From positions 42,312 through 106,311 of the forward strand of contig CAMXIF010000011.1 in NCBI GenBank assembly GCA_947243845.1: a DNA stretch of 64,000 bases, in the 5' to 3' direction. Each line of letters begins with the position of its first letter. Position 1 is the stretch's first letter. A program made the position numbers and the translations under genes. The notes under the pieces are model-generated. The model ran no database searches, had not been told where the DNA came from, and was given only the letters and a program-made list of their open reading frames with translations. This DNA comes from an uncultured bacterium (GTDB lineage: Bacteria > Bacillota > Clostridia > Lachnospirales > Lachnospiraceae). This document shows positions 1 to 8,508 of the stretch, piece after piece.

Positions 1-197
1 GCCAGAAGCACGGAAGCCTCCCTGTGTGTCAGCCCGGCACAGATTGTGGAGCTGCCCTCCTTGCGGGGTCTGGCCTTCTCAAGAATCTGTGCAATCAGTT
101 CCTTGTTATTCTTGTTCTCCTCCGCATAGGCGAGTGTCGCCAGAATTTCTTCATGACTGATAAAATCATCTGCGCATAATGATTTTGGATCATACAT
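1..197 (-). CDS. hydG: [FeFe] hydrogenase H-cluster maturase HydG (5' end only)
   Basis: Only the first 65 codons are in the window; the gene runs off the left edge. Reading leftward from ATG at 197 the protein begins MYDPKSLCADDFISHEEI and continues with a stretch rich in AEENKNNKELI and ending GLTHREASVLL, which matches the N-terminus of HydG as I know it. HydG is a radical SAM tyrosine lyase that supplies CO and cyanide ligands to the hydrogenase H-cluster. The radical SAM cysteines and C-terminal cluster lie outside the window. A GAAGG ribosome binding site sits about 9 nt before the ATG. It lies 127 nt downstream of hydE on the same strand, so a shared maturation operon is likely. Confidence 0.85.
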   Translation of the reverse strand, partial: MYDPKSLCADDFISHEEILATLAYAEENKNNKELIAQILEKARPRKEGSSTICAGLTHREASVLL

Positions 198-324
198 AAC
201 TGTTATACCTTCTTTCTGTAGTCTTTAACATACGCATCTGTGACAGAACATCCGGGTTCTCACTATCAGTGAATTCCAACCGGCTGTCTTTTGGTTTCTG
301 CCTGTATCTTCCTCCTGCTTCCAG

Positions 325-1470
325 CTAAACATCTGTCTTCATGCGGCTGTCTCCCTTGTCAACCACTATCTGATATCCAATAGCCGCCACACACTGCTTC
401 AGCTCCTCAAGTCCCTCCGCTGCTTCATCCCCCGTACATCTTTTATTATCATACAGGCTGTACTGCCCGCGCACTGCCGGCGGGGAAAGATTGGGCATGA
501 CCACATTGGCTCCCGCCTGCAATCCCAGTTCCCTGCCCTGCGGATGAATCGTCCCAAGCGCTGTGGTCGCTGGAATCAAAGTTTTTGGCAAAACCAGCCT
601 TGTAAGGGCTATCATAGTGAGCGTCTGCGTCAGACTCCCCTGTGCATATTCCCGAAAAGGTGTATCATAATGCGGAATAAACGGCCCGATGCCCACCATA
701 TGCGGTCGAAACTCCTGCAAAAACTTCATGTCGGCAATCAATTCCTCCGTACCCTGGAACGGGGAACCCACCATGAACCCACAGCCTGTCTGATATCCGA
801 TCTGCTTTAAGTCCCGCAAACACTGCATCCTGTGTTCATAAGTTATTCCCGGCGGATGCAGTTTTTGGTAATGCTCTTTTGAAGCCGTCTCATGCCGAAG
901 CAAATACCTGTCCGCCCCCGCTTTATACCAGACCTCGTAATCAGTCCGCTCCCGTTCTCCCAAGGAAAGGGTCACTGCGCAGTCGGGATATCTCTCCTTG
1001 ATACTCTGTACAATCCCCGCCACCTGCTTCGTGGTATAATAGGCATCCTCCCCGCCCTGCAGGACAAAGGTGCGAAATCCCAGACCGTATCCCTGCTCAC
1101 AACAGGACAATATGTCTTCTTTTGACAGACGATAACGCTGCGCATGGGAATTACTGCGCCGGATACCACAATAGAGACAGTCGTTTTTACAATAACTGGA
1201 TATCTCAATCAGTCCCCTGATATAGATGTCTGTTCCGTATTGTTTCCGGCGCATTTCATCAGCCTTTGTATAAAGCAGGTTCCTGTCATATTCGCCTGCA
1301 ATCAGGAACCGCCACTCCTGCTCTGAGGGGTGATAACCTTCCGATAGTTTATGAAGTAATCCTCTTATTTTCTCACCACCTGGCAAACCAAAATCTGCCG
1401 ATCCAATCATTACACTATTGTCCTCTCCGCCCGGCATACTCGAATCGGCACGATCATTTAACACTGGCAT
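325..1470 (-). CDS. hydE: [FeFe] hydrogenase H-cluster radical SAM maturase HydE
   Basis: Radical SAM enzyme of hydrogenase maturation, thought to build the precursor carrying the bridging ligand of the H-cluster. The CX3CX2C cluster motif is visible as CKNDCLYCGIRRSN (Cys94, Cys98, Cys101), followed by the GGEDAYY segment and a TIM-barrel body. At 381 aa it is about 30 residues longer than usual; the first 33 residues (up to LPGGEKIRGLL) do not look like family sequence, so a start at Met12 or Met21 is possible. ATG at 1470 has GAGAAGAAAGG directly upstream and overlaps the end of the preceding gene by 13 nt, which favours translational coupling. It sits between a TM1266-type regulator gene and hydG. 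Confidence 0.92.
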   Translation of the reverse strand: MPVLNDRADSSMPGGEDNSVMIGSADFGLPGGEKIRGLLHKLSEGYHPSEQEWRFLIAGEYDRNLLYTKADEMRRKQYGTDIYIRGLIEISSYCKNDCLYCGIRRSNSHAQRYRLSKEDILSCCEQGYGLGFRTFVLQGGEDAYYTTKQVAGIVQSIKERYPDCAVTLSLGERERTDYEVWYKAGADRYLLRHETASKEHYQKLHPPGITYEHRMQCLRDLKQIGYQTGCGFMVGSPFQGTEELIADMKFLQEFRPHMVGIGPFIPHYDTPFREYAQGSLTQTLTMIALTRLVLPKTLIPATTALGTIHPQGRELGLQAGANVVMPNLSPPAVRGQYSLYDNKRCTGDEAAEGLEELKQCVAAIGYQIVVDKGDSRMKTDV

Positions 1471-1742
1471 CCTTTCTTCTCATCCGGCCACTCACTGACG
1501 ACACTGGAAAAGGCTATCTTGCTGTTAACCCCCGGCACCTTGCCAATCTTGCCGGACAAGGCATTGATCACATCCTGGGGCGCGTCAATCGCCACACTGA
1601 TGATGTGAATCCCACATTTTCGATAAGGCAGGCCCATCCTGCCGATGATATATTCTCCATACTCATGGAGCAGGGCATTTAATTTCTCCACGGAAGATGT
1701 GTCCTCCACAATAATGCTTAAGGTCGCTACTCTGGTCTGCAT
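1458..1742 (-). CDS. TM1266-family iron-only hydrogenase system putative regulator
   Basis: A 94-residue small protein of the ACT/NikR-C-like fold family that typically accompanies hydE, hydF and hydG. Recognisable stretches are TRVATLSIIVED, LNALLHEYGEYIIGRMGLPY and the DAPQDVINALSGKIGKVPGV segment near the C-terminus. The reading frame extends upstream to 1796, but the preferred start is ATG at 1742 (protein MQTRVATL), where an AAAGGCGGTGGCAGG purine-rich stretch precedes the codon and the family's N-terminus begins. The family is often called a transcriptional regulator, but that role is inferred from context and has weak direct support. First gene of the hydrogenase maturation operon in this window. 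Confidence 0.85.
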   Translation of the reverse strand: MQTRVATLSIIVEDTSSVEKLNALLHEYGEYIIGRMGLPYRKCGIHIISVAIDAPQDVINALSGKIGKVPGVNSKIAFSSVVSEWPDEKKGCQC

Positions 1743-2106
1743 CCTGCCACCGCCTTTCTTAATCATGCACTTTCTGACTGTCTGAAAAATCAGCACACAC
1801 GATCACAAATTCTATTTTACAAACACAGGTCAGCAAGAGATTCTCTCATGCCTGTCATACCATGCCGTCATACTAAATACAGGCCGTATCCTTCCATGGA
1901 AAGATACAGCCTGTAGACATACTATCCCTATGATTTATGCTGCTCTTTCATCTCAAACCCTGTTTTCGATGTCAGACGTGCGCCAATAAAAATTTTAATG
2001 TTTTTGATTTTATGTTTATAAAAAATTATCTTTTTATCATATATTCAGAGTGTAACATGCGGAAACTTTTTTGACAATACTGTCCGCAGCTTTTCCGCCA
2101 CACACA
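1743..2106. other. Intergenic region with an imperfect inverted repeat at 1879-1914
   Basis: This stretch separates the hydrogenase genes from the sugar operon. It holds an imperfect inverted repeat: arm 1879-1893 pairs with 1900-1914 at 13 of 15 positions around a CCATGG loop. Neither side has a T-run, so it does not look like a normal intrinsic terminator. The part from about 1985 to 2060 is strongly AT-rich. I see no convincing coding sequence, RNA gene or consensus promoter, although the promoter of the hydrogenase operon must lie here or further right. Confidence 0.4.
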
Positions 2107-2137
2107 AACAGGGGGCCGTATGCGACAGCCCCCTGTT
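2107..2137 (-). terminator. Intrinsic terminator of the fructan ABC operon
   Basis: A perfect 10-bp stem AACAGGGGGC / GCCCCCTGTT with an 11-nt loop lies 3 nt beyond the stop codon of the last permease gene. On the minus strand it is followed by TGTTTGTGTG, an imperfect U-tract. Confidence 0.8.
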
Positions 2138-2139
2138 CC

Positions 2140-2982
2140 TTATCCTTTAATTCCGGTAGAAGCGATTCCTTCCACGTAATATTTCTGCAGAAAGATAAAC
2201 ATAATCAGCATCGGAATAGCCGAGATAGTCAATGATGCCATGATCGGCCCGTAGTTGATTGGCTTGGAGCCGAAAAATGTCTGTATCGCAAGCTGGATGG
2301 TTCTCTTTTCTTCGCCTGTCACCACTAACAAAGGCCACATAAAATCATTCCAATGCGCCACAAAATCCAAAATCAAAATTGTAGCATATACGGTTCCGGA
2401 AATCGGCACCACAACGGTAAAAAATGTTTTGATCGGCCCGCACCCGTCAATTTTGGCAGCTTCCAGAAGATCATTGGGAATATCCAGAAAAAACTGCCTG
2501 AACATATAGATACTGAAACATTTTGCTATAAAAGGAACAATCAATGATGCCCAGGTATTAATCCATCCCAGATCCGCCATCTCTCTATACATAGGAAGCA
2601 TAATCGCTTCGGCCGGAAATACCATCAAACTGATCACCAGCGTGAGGAGTGCATTTTTCCCTTTAAATTCAAATTTCGCCAGCGCGTAGCCGCACAGGGA
2701 ATTCACTAACAAATCCAGTACAATAATAACCAACACATAGAAAAGGCTGTTGAAGATAAACTTCCACATATTAATTCTCTCGAACACTTCCACATAGTTA
2801 TTAAAGGAAGCACCTTTGGGAATAAATGTCGACAGGGAATTTAACCCTTTAAAAATACCCGCCTCCGGTTTCAGAGAAGACGCGATCATCCAGATTAGAG
2901 GCGATACAAAAATCAGCGCAATAATTGTATTTCCAACATAAAACAGCAGACTGCCCAATTGTTTTCTTTGTTTCTGTGTCAT
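2140..2982 (-). CDS. Carbohydrate ABC transporter permease, MalG type
   Basis: Inner-membrane permease of a CUT1 sugar ABC importer, 280 aa. Six hydrophobic spans are apparent, and the EAA loop that contacts the ATPase is visible as EAAKIDGCGPIKTFF followed by a proline. It is the last gene of an operon read leftward (GH32 enzyme, binding lipoprotein, MalF-type permease, this gene), 16 nt after the partner permease. No ATPase gene is present in the cluster, as is common in Firmicutes, where a shared MsmK-type ATPase serves several CUT1 systems. The substrate is inferred to be a fructose-containing oligosaccharide from the neighbouring GH32 gene. Confidence 0.93.
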   Translation of the reverse strand: MTQKQRKQLGSLLFYVGNTIIALIFVSPLIWMIASSLKPEAGIFKGLNSLSTFIPKGASFNNYVEVFERINMWKFIFNSLFYVLVIIVLDLLVNSLCGYALAKFEFKGKNALLTLVISLMVFPAEAIMLPMYREMADLGWINTWASLIVPFIAKCFSIYMFRQFFLDIPNDLLEAAKIDGCGPIKTFFTVVVPISGTVYATILILDFVAHWNDFMWPLLVVTGEEKRTIQLAIQTFFGSKPINYGPIMASLTISAIPMLIMFIFLQKYYVEGIASTGIKG

Positions 2983-2998
2983 GTGAACTCTCTCCTTT

Positions 2999-3889
2999 CT
3001 ACTCTGCCTTTATAATCTTTTTCATCCCGATAGACAAGGATATGACGATGACAAAAAATACCGCCGCCACCGCACAGGCGTATCCGAAATTTCTTTTCTG
3101 AAAGCCCTGTTCATACACATAGTACACAAGGGTTCTGGTGGCATTCTGAGGGCCGCCCTTGGTCATGACATACGGCTGTGTAAACAGCTTCATAGCCTGA
3201 ATGACTGTAATCATAATGACATAAGAGATCACATTCTTAAGCCCTGGCAGCGTCACATAGAAGAAGCTCTTAATCCTTCCGGCGCCATCAATGGAAGCCG
3301 CCTCATACTGATCCTTGGGAATTCCCTGCAATCCTGCCAGGAATATCATCATCTGATAACCTGCGCCCTGCCATGCCGACATGAAGATAATGGAATTCAT
3401 CGCTGTTTTGGGATCGTTCAAAAATCCGCACGGCTCCATGCCCAGCTTCACCAAAAGCGCATTCAAAAGCCCACTGCTCGGATTGGAATTGTACAAAACG
3501 GTCCAGAGGATTGCCACCACGACCATCGAAGTAACCTGCGGGCTGAAATATGCTGCCCGAAAGATGGATACACCCTTTCTTCTGGATGAGATCAAAAGCG
3601 CCAGCGCCAATGCCAATATCGTCTGAAAAGGCACAACCAGCACCGTAAAGTGCAACGTATTCTTTACAGCAATCCAGAAGTCTTTATCTTGAAACAGTTC
3701 CATGAAATTATTCAGTCCGCAAAACTTGATTCTATCCGGACGCATTATATTATAGTCTGTAAAAGCATATCTGACGGTCTGCAGAGCCGGATACAGAAGA
3801 AATGCCGCCAACAGTACCACTGCAGGAATGATAAAAATATATGCCGCTTTCCGTTCACTCTTTTTATTTACCGATACTTGCATAATCAA
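2999..3889 (-). CDS. Carbohydrate ABC transporter permease, MalF type
   Basis: The partner inner-membrane permease, 296 aa. A basic N-terminus (VNKKSERK) precedes the first hydrophobic span, and the EAA loop reads YEAASIDGAGRIKSFFYV. Met1 and Met3 are both possible starts; Met3 (MQVSVNKK) would fit the family better, and the spacing to a GGAGGGG site at the gene junction allows either. Only 6 nt separate it from the binding-protein gene upstream and 16 nt from the MalG-type gene downstream, so the three are clearly co-transcribed. Confidence 0.93.
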   Translation of the reverse strand: MIMQVSVNKKSERKAAYIFIIPAVVLLAAFLLYPALQTVRYAFTDYNIMRPDRIKFCGLNNFMELFQDKDFWIAVKNTLHFTVLVVPFQTILALALALLISSRRKGVSIFRAAYFSPQVTSMVVVAILWTVLYNSNPSSGLLNALLVKLGMEPCGFLNDPKTAMNSIIFMSAWQGAGYQMMIFLAGLQGIPKDQYEAASIDGAGRIKSFFYVTLPGLKNVISYVIMITVIQAMKLFTQPYVMTKGGPQNATRTLVYYVYEQGFQKRNFGYACAVAAVFFVIVISLSIGMKKIIKAE

Positions 3890-3895
3890 CCCCTC

Positions 3896-5182
3896 CTATT
3901 CTGCATAATATTTCTGATAATCTTTGTCTGTCGCTGCGGCCGCCGCATCAAGCGCCTCCCTGGCATCCACACCCGTAAAGATATTTAACATTGCCTCGGA
4001 AAATTCCGCTGACAATACACTATAGGAAGGTGTCCTCGGTCTCGGATGTCCTGTTTCCATAAGTTGCTCTTTGATCAGGGAGCGGGGATATTCATTGTAT
4101 TCTGTCAGCACGTCATAACTGGATTTTCTGGTAGGCGGTTTAGAGATTGCCTTCGCATAGGTCGTCACATTCTCTTCTGAGAACAGAAAATTCATCACCT
4201 CTTTGACAGCATCCAGATCCTGTGCATTCTTTGTCACAGAAGCCACCCAGTCGCCAGTAGGCGAAGTCAGGGTACCATTCTCCGCCACCGGGAAATAAGT
4301 CACACCCCAGTTCAACTCCGGATAATCATTTTCCAGCGTGGCTATTTCCCAGGAACCGCCCAGCATTGTAGCTGCGCGTTCATTGTGGAATTCCTTCTGA
4401 ATGGGATCGATATTGGCGTAGCCGCCCTGAATCAGGCTGTTCAAAAATTCCGCCGCCTCTATTCCCTCCGGACTGTTAATATAACCATCTGCCTGGCTGC
4501 CGTCCGCACTGATTAGATCCGTACCGTTAGATATCCAGAATTGTTCCAGAACATAGGGCAGACCCTCTCCTTTATCCATAATGATATTCGTTCCCACTAC
4601 ACCATCTTTGGTCAGTTTTCTGGCAGCATCGTAGAACTCCGCCCAGGTCCAGGCTTCCTCCTTGGACGCCGGAATACGGATTCCTGCTTCCTCCAGCATA
4701 TCCACGTTATAATACAGCGCCACCGAACTTTCTGTCGCCCCTATTGCATAGATCTTGCCATCATATGTATTCTGCTGCTTAGAGGAATCCAGAAAATCAT
4801 CCCAGTCCTCTTTCGTAAAGAAATCATCGATGGGAAGAGTTATCTCATTAGCCGCATACACAGACACCGTTGGCCCATCCACAAAAAGGATATCCGGCAG
4901 ATCATTGGATGTGATTGCGGCGTTGATCTTATCCTCATACGCATAAGAATCCGCACGAACAATAGCTTCTCTCCGTAAATGAATCTTTCCCTTGTGTTCT
5001 GCATTAAACGCCTCGATTCTGTCTACCCACCACTCCTCGATGGCCGGCTCATCTGTAGGACTCCAGACCGTGATGACTGACTCGCCTTCTTCATTGACTC
5101 TCTCCTTCGTCTGCCCGCACCCGGCGCACAGGCAGGAGACCATCATTGCTGTGAGTGTAACTGCAACTGCTCTCTTTTTCAC
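3896..5182 (-). CDS. Sugar ABC transporter substrate-binding lipoprotein
   Basis: Extracellular solute-binding protein (SBP family 1), 428 aa with the preferred start. The N-terminus MKKRAVAVTLTAMM is a lipoprotein signal ending in AGC, with Cys22 as the lipidated residue. The open frame extends to 5272, but the GTG at 5182 has an AGGAG site 9 nt upstream and places the signal peptide at the N-terminus, so the extra 30 residues are rejected. The mature part begins after an acidic linker (KERVNEEGESV) and shows the usual ITVWSPTDEP strand. It lies between the GH32 gene and the two permeases and should capture the oligosaccharide that GH32 cleaves. Confidence 0.92.
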   Translation of the reverse strand: MKKRAVAVTLTAMMVSCLCAGCGQTKERVNEEGESVITVWSPTDEPAIEEWWVDRIEAFNAEHKGKIHLRREAIVRADSYAYEDKINAAITSNDLPDILFVDGPTVSVYAANEITLPIDDFFTKEDWDDFLDSSKQQNTYDGKIYAIGATESSVALYYNVDMLEEAGIRIPASKEEAWTWAEFYDAARKLTKDGVVGTNIIMDKGEGLPYVLEQFWISNGTDLISADGSQADGYINSPEGIEAAEFLNSLIQGGYANIDPIQKEFHNERAATMLGGSWEIATLENDYPELNWGVTYFPVAENGTLTSPTGDWVASVTKNAQDLDAVKEVMNFLFSEENVTTYAKAISKPPTRKSSYDVLTEYNEYPRSLIKEQLMETGHPRPRTPSYSVLSAEFSEAMLNIFTGVDAREALDAAAAATDKDYQKYYAE

Positions 5183-5290
5183 TTTAACCGCTCCTTTCTT
5201 ATCTATCTTAGTTCTATACTGGCCTCTGTTCTGCCACCCCATAGGATAGCGTGTAACAGCTTTACAGTTCATTGTGCTTTTTCCGCCGTC

Positions 5291-6955
5291 TCATCTCCGA
5301 TTCCATATGGATTTCATAAGCGCTAACTCCGCCCGTTCGACATTTCCCACTCTCATAGCGCACAATTCAAAGCATCCGTCTTGAGAAGTATTGTAGAATA
5401 CTTTCGTGCCCACTGCTTCTCCCCCATTCACATAGACTTCTGCCACGCGGCGATCCATATAAATCTCCAGTTCTCTGACTTCCGCCACATCCGCCGCAAA
5501 GTCTATACCTTCGCTTCTTACACCTTTCGTCACAATCCGCAGCCCCTTTAGATCATGAATCAGTGAGATTGACCGGTCTTTGTCCTGTCCGAGCAGAATT
5601 GTAAAAAAGGTGTTCTCTGAAAACTTTATCGTTGCCCGGTAAGCGTTGCCTTCTATCTTCGGCATCATGATGTTTTCTCCACCGCCCTGATAGAGTATCT
5701 CTCCTTTCAGTGATAATATCTCTTCCACCGGCGTCATATACAGTCTGTCGTTCCTGATATGAAGCTGTCTGGGAATCGTCATACTGCCATAAACGCCGTC
5801 CGGATAGTTCACATGTTCACCGTAAAAATCAGAGACCCATCCTATACTGATCCGCCTGCCCTGATGCACAAAACTCTGCATCGCATAACAATTGCTCCCG
5901 AAATCAAACCAGCCTTCTTTTACCTTTTCAATCTTTCGATCGCGCCAGTTCCCAATATAATACCTGCTCATCTGATATCTTCCACAGCTGTCATAATGTT
6001 CCATAAAGGCGCCTACTGCCAGATATCTGCCGTCCAGTTCCATCAGATCCGGACATTCAAAACAGCGTATCTCGTACTGCTCTTCAAGCAAAAGAGGATG
6101 TACATATTTCCAGTGTTCCTTATCCTCTGATTCGTATAAAAGAATGGCTCCCTTTCCCCTTATGGCACTGCCCAGAACCATGTACCATGTTTCTCCAATC
6201 TTTAATACTTTAGGATCCCTGAAATCAAAGGACGCCTCTTCCGGCGGACTCTCGATCACACACTTTTCCTCTGTAAAATGAATCATATCCCGGCTTCTCA
6301 TAATCCACTGCTGCTCAACAGTGTCCTCGCAATCCTGCAAAGGCCCTTGATGCCTTGTCAGATAGAAAATAACCTCATCTCCATCAACCACCGCACAACC
6401 CGAAAATGCGCCGCCTTTAGCGGTCTTTGGATTCATCAGAATATCTTCCTGTGGAGCCAGTACAATGGGAAGATGTGTCCAATGGACTAAGTCTCTGCTA
6501 GCCGCGTGTCCCCAATACATATTGGACCACTCCTGTCCATGAGGATTGCACTGATAAAACATGTGATAGTATCCCTGAAACCAACATAAACCGTTAGGAT
6601 CATTCATCCAGTTTTTCCAGGGTGCAAAATGATAAGCCTCCCGCATCGGACGATCATACCATGCCTCCGAATCCTGCACGGTAAACTTTTCCCCATCCTG
6701 TGTTCTCTCCAGATAACATACACCCGTTTCTAATATGTTTTCACTGCCGCTCAGATAGCATAGAGATATATCGCAGGACTCGCATACAATCTCATATTCC
6801 GTATCCGGACACAGCGAAAATTTGAGCCATGCATGATAACTGCCGCCTGCTGCTTTCTCCTGGCTTTCCCGAGTATCAGAGAGAACTCTGACCCTGCCTC
6901 CAGGCGCTGTTTGTTTTGCAAATAGTTCCAAGCATGTATATTTCCCTGTATTCAT
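5291..6955 (-). CDS. Glycoside hydrolase family 32 enzyme (beta-fructosidase / sucrose-6-P hydrolase type)
   Basis: Hydrolyses beta-fructosyl bonds in sucrose, fructo-oligosaccharides or phosphorylated sucrose. All three GH32 signatures are present: WMNDPNG at residues 116-122 (nucleophile Asp119), FRDP near 245-248 (transition-state stabiliser) and ECPD at 300-303 (acid/base Glu300). After the five-bladed propeller there is a C-terminal beta-sandwich. No signal peptide is seen, so it should be cytoplasmic and act on imported sugar. The start is set at ATG 6955 because GGAGGAGGG lies 5 nt before it; the upstream in-frame ATG at 6979 has no such site. About 110 residues precede the catalytic domain, longer than typical. 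An ABC transporter rather than a PTS nearby suggests unphosphorylated oligofructose. Confidence 0.92.
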   Translation of the reverse strand: MNTGKYTCLELFAKQTAPGGRVRVLSDTRESQEKAAGGSYHAWLKFSLCPDTEYEIVCESCDISLCYLSGSENILETGVCYLERTQDGEKFTVQDSEAWYDRPMREAYHFAPWKNWMNDPNGLCWFQGYYHMFYQCNPHGQEWSNMYWGHAASRDLVHWTHLPIVLAPQEDILMNPKTAKGGAFSGCAVVDGDEVIFYLTRHQGPLQDCEDTVEQQWIMRSRDMIHFTEEKCVIESPPEEASFDFRDPKVLKIGETWYMVLGSAIRGKGAILLYESEDKEHWKYVHPLLLEEQYEIRCFECPDLMELDGRYLAVGAFMEHYDSCGRYQMSRYYIGNWRDRKIEKVKEGWFDFGSNCYAMQSFVHQGRRISIGWVSDFYGEHVNYPDGVYGSMTIPRQLHIRNDRLYMTPVEEILSLKGEILYQGGGENIMMPKIEGNAYRATIKFSENTFFTILLGQDKDRSISLIHDLKGLRIVTKGVRSEGIDFAADVAEVRELEIYMDRRVAEVYVNGGEAVGTKVFYNTSQDGCFELCAMRVGNVERAELALMKSIWNRR

Positions 6956-7058
6956 ACAAACCCTCCTCCATCCATTCACACCTATTATGATTCTGTCTTA
7001 CAGTGTTTACGGCTTATCTTACTCCTGTCATTATCTCCATGTGCCCTATTTCCCCTAA

Positions 7059-7080
7059 ATTATATAGAACCGTTTCCATG
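7059..7080 (-). promoter_or_regulatory. LacI-type operator O2 overlapping a TATAAT box before the GH32 gene
   Basis: Read on the minus strand, CATGGAAACGGTTCTATA (7063-7080) is a near-copy of the perfect palindrome at 7142-7159 and overlaps a TATAAT hexamer (7059-7064) that would drive the GH32 operon. No good -35 box is found at 16-18 nt, so the promoter is tentative. Binding by the product of the upstream LacI gene would block it. Confidence 0.6.
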
Positions 7081-7141
7081 CCGTATTATCAATATTTTTT
7101 GAACATATAATTTGATTTATTAGCACTTTTCTTTCATATTT

Positions 7142-7159
7142 TATGGAACGCGTTCCATA
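7142..7159. promoter_or_regulatory. LacI-family operator O1, perfect 18-bp palindrome
   Basis: TATGGAACGCGTTCCATA is a perfect palindrome with the central CG typical of LacI/GalR operators. Its centre is 79 bp from the centre of operator O2, a spacing compatible with looping by a tetramer or two dimers. It lies between the repressor gene terminator and the GH32 gene. Confidence 0.7.
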
Positions 7160-7223
7160 TTGCATATTATATTTCTTTACGATTTATTTGTCAACTGCAT
7201 ATTTACAATTTTTACTCTCTACA

Positions 7224-7270
7224 CAAAAAAGCAGGGGGTGTTTTTGTACATTCTGCACAACCCTGCTTTT
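7224..7270 (-). terminator. Intrinsic terminator after the LacI-family repressor gene
   Basis: AAAAGCAGGG (7227-7236) pairs with CCCTGCTTTT (7261-7270); on the minus strand the hairpin ends in a run of six T residues. It separates the repressor transcript from the GH32 operon. Confidence 0.75.
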
Positions 7271-7349
7271 CTGCCCTGTCTTAATTCTATTTTATTCTTA
7301 TTTCTTCTCTGCTCTGTCTTTCTCTGTTCTATCTTTCCTCTGTACAGTC

Positions 7350-8354
7350 CTATCTGTTATGCCTTTGTTCCTGCTCCGCCCTCGTTGTTCCCCCGCAACA
7401 GACATCCACATTCAGAATCTGTCTGTGCAGAATGTCACGCCTTTGCTCAATTTGATCTAACAATGTATTCACTGATACTTCTGCCAGAAGTTCCACATTC
7501 TGCCGAATCGCAGTCAGTCTTGGATAGACCATCTGGGTCACGCTGGTTGCATCGAATCCTACCAGACTGATATCTTTCGGTATATCCATTCCTCTTTGCC
7601 TGGCCATGTTCATACAGGCCACTGCGCCTAAATCTCCCGAAAAAATGCCATCGACATCCGGATGTCTCTCCATGATCTTCAATGCCGTTTTGTGAAAGGC
7701 TTCCCACTCGAAGACATTCCAGTCCATCTCTTCTGTCAGCACTTCCACCCCTTTATCCTCCAGCGTTTTCTGAAATGCCAAATGTCTTTCGTTCGCCAAA
7801 ATATGTGGAGACACTCCGCAGATCTGCAGGACATGCTTTCGCCCATCCTTGATCATCAGTTCTGCTGCCATTTTGCCGCCCATCATATGATCACTTCCCA
7901 CAATGGGAATTTCCGGCCCAAAATCACGGTCTATCGACACGATCGGTTTTTCATGCTTTAGGTATTCTTCTCCGTCAAGACAATGTGATCCTGTAATGAT
8001 GCCATCCACAATGTTGCGTTCCAGCATATCCAGATATTCCCGTTCTCTGTCGCTGACTCCCACTGCATTACAGACCATTGTTTTATATCCCTGTCCGTAA
8101 AGCTGCATCTCAATGTTTTTGACCAGGCTGGAAAAGAAGGGATGGTTTAAGTCCGGTACAATAACTCCCACAATTCCGCTTCTGTTACGAAAAAGATTAC
8201 GCGCCAACTCATTGGGAGTATAATTCAATTTTTCGACTGCCTTATCAATCTTCTTTCTTGTATCCGGAGAAACATATCCTGTATTATTGATCGCTCTGGA
8301 CACAGTGCCCACCCCGACTCCGGCTTCCTTTGCCACATCCTTAATACTTGCCAT
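7350..8354 (-). CDS. LacI-family transcriptional repressor (probable fructan/sucrose regulator)
   Basis: A 334-aa LacI/GalR regulator. The N-terminal helix-turn-helix reads IKDVAKEAGVGVGTVSRAIN, followed by the hinge helix (LNYTPNELARNLF) and a periplasmic-binding-protein-like sensor domain (GVIVPDLNHPFFSSL onward). The start has AAGGAG 8 nt upstream. It is located immediately upstream of the GH32-ABC operon, which carries two matching LacI-type operators, so it is inferred to repress that operon until a fructose-containing ligand binds. A separate palindrome at its own transcription start suggests autoregulation. The C-terminus (EQEQRHNR) is short and polar. Confidence 0.92.
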   Translation of the reverse strand: MASIKDVAKEAGVGVGTVSRAINNTGYVSPDTRKKIDKAVEKLNYTPNELARNLFRNRSGIVGVIVPDLNHPFFSSLVKNIEMQLYGQGYKTMVCNAVGVSDREREYLDMLERNIVDGIITGSHCLDGEEYLKHEKPIVSIDRDFGPEIPIVGSDHMMGGKMAAELMIKDGRKHVLQICGVSPHILANERHLAFQKTLEDKGVEVLTEEMDWNVFEWEAFHKTALKIMERHPDVDGIFSGDLGAVACMNMARQRGMDIPKDISLVGFDATSVTQMVYPRLTAIRQNVELLAEVSVNTLLDQIEQRRDILHRQILNVDVCCGGTTRAEQEQRHNR

Positions 8355-8375
8355 AATCCCTGCTCCTTATATCTC

Positions 8376-8428
8376 TTTGACCGGTCAAATGTCAAGGTAA
8401 TGATAGCACAAGCGGTTTGGAATCTCAA
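8376..8428 (-). promoter_or_regulatory. Promoter of the LacI-family gene with a downstream palindrome
   Basis: On the minus strand TTGAGA (8423-8428) and TATCAT (8400-8405) are 17 nt apart, with a TG extending the -10 box. The predicted start is near 8393. A perfect 14-bp palindrome TTTGACCGGTCAAA (8376-8389) lies just downstream of it, well placed as an operator. Its sequence differs from the TGGAACGCGTTCCA-type operators of the GH32 operon, so the binding protein is uncertain. Confidence 0.65.
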
Positions 8429-8508
8429 CCATACATTTTAACGCATCTTCATTTATTATTTTGCGCATGTCAGACAGGAGCAGCATCTGAGCGGATAGCA
8501 AATTATCC

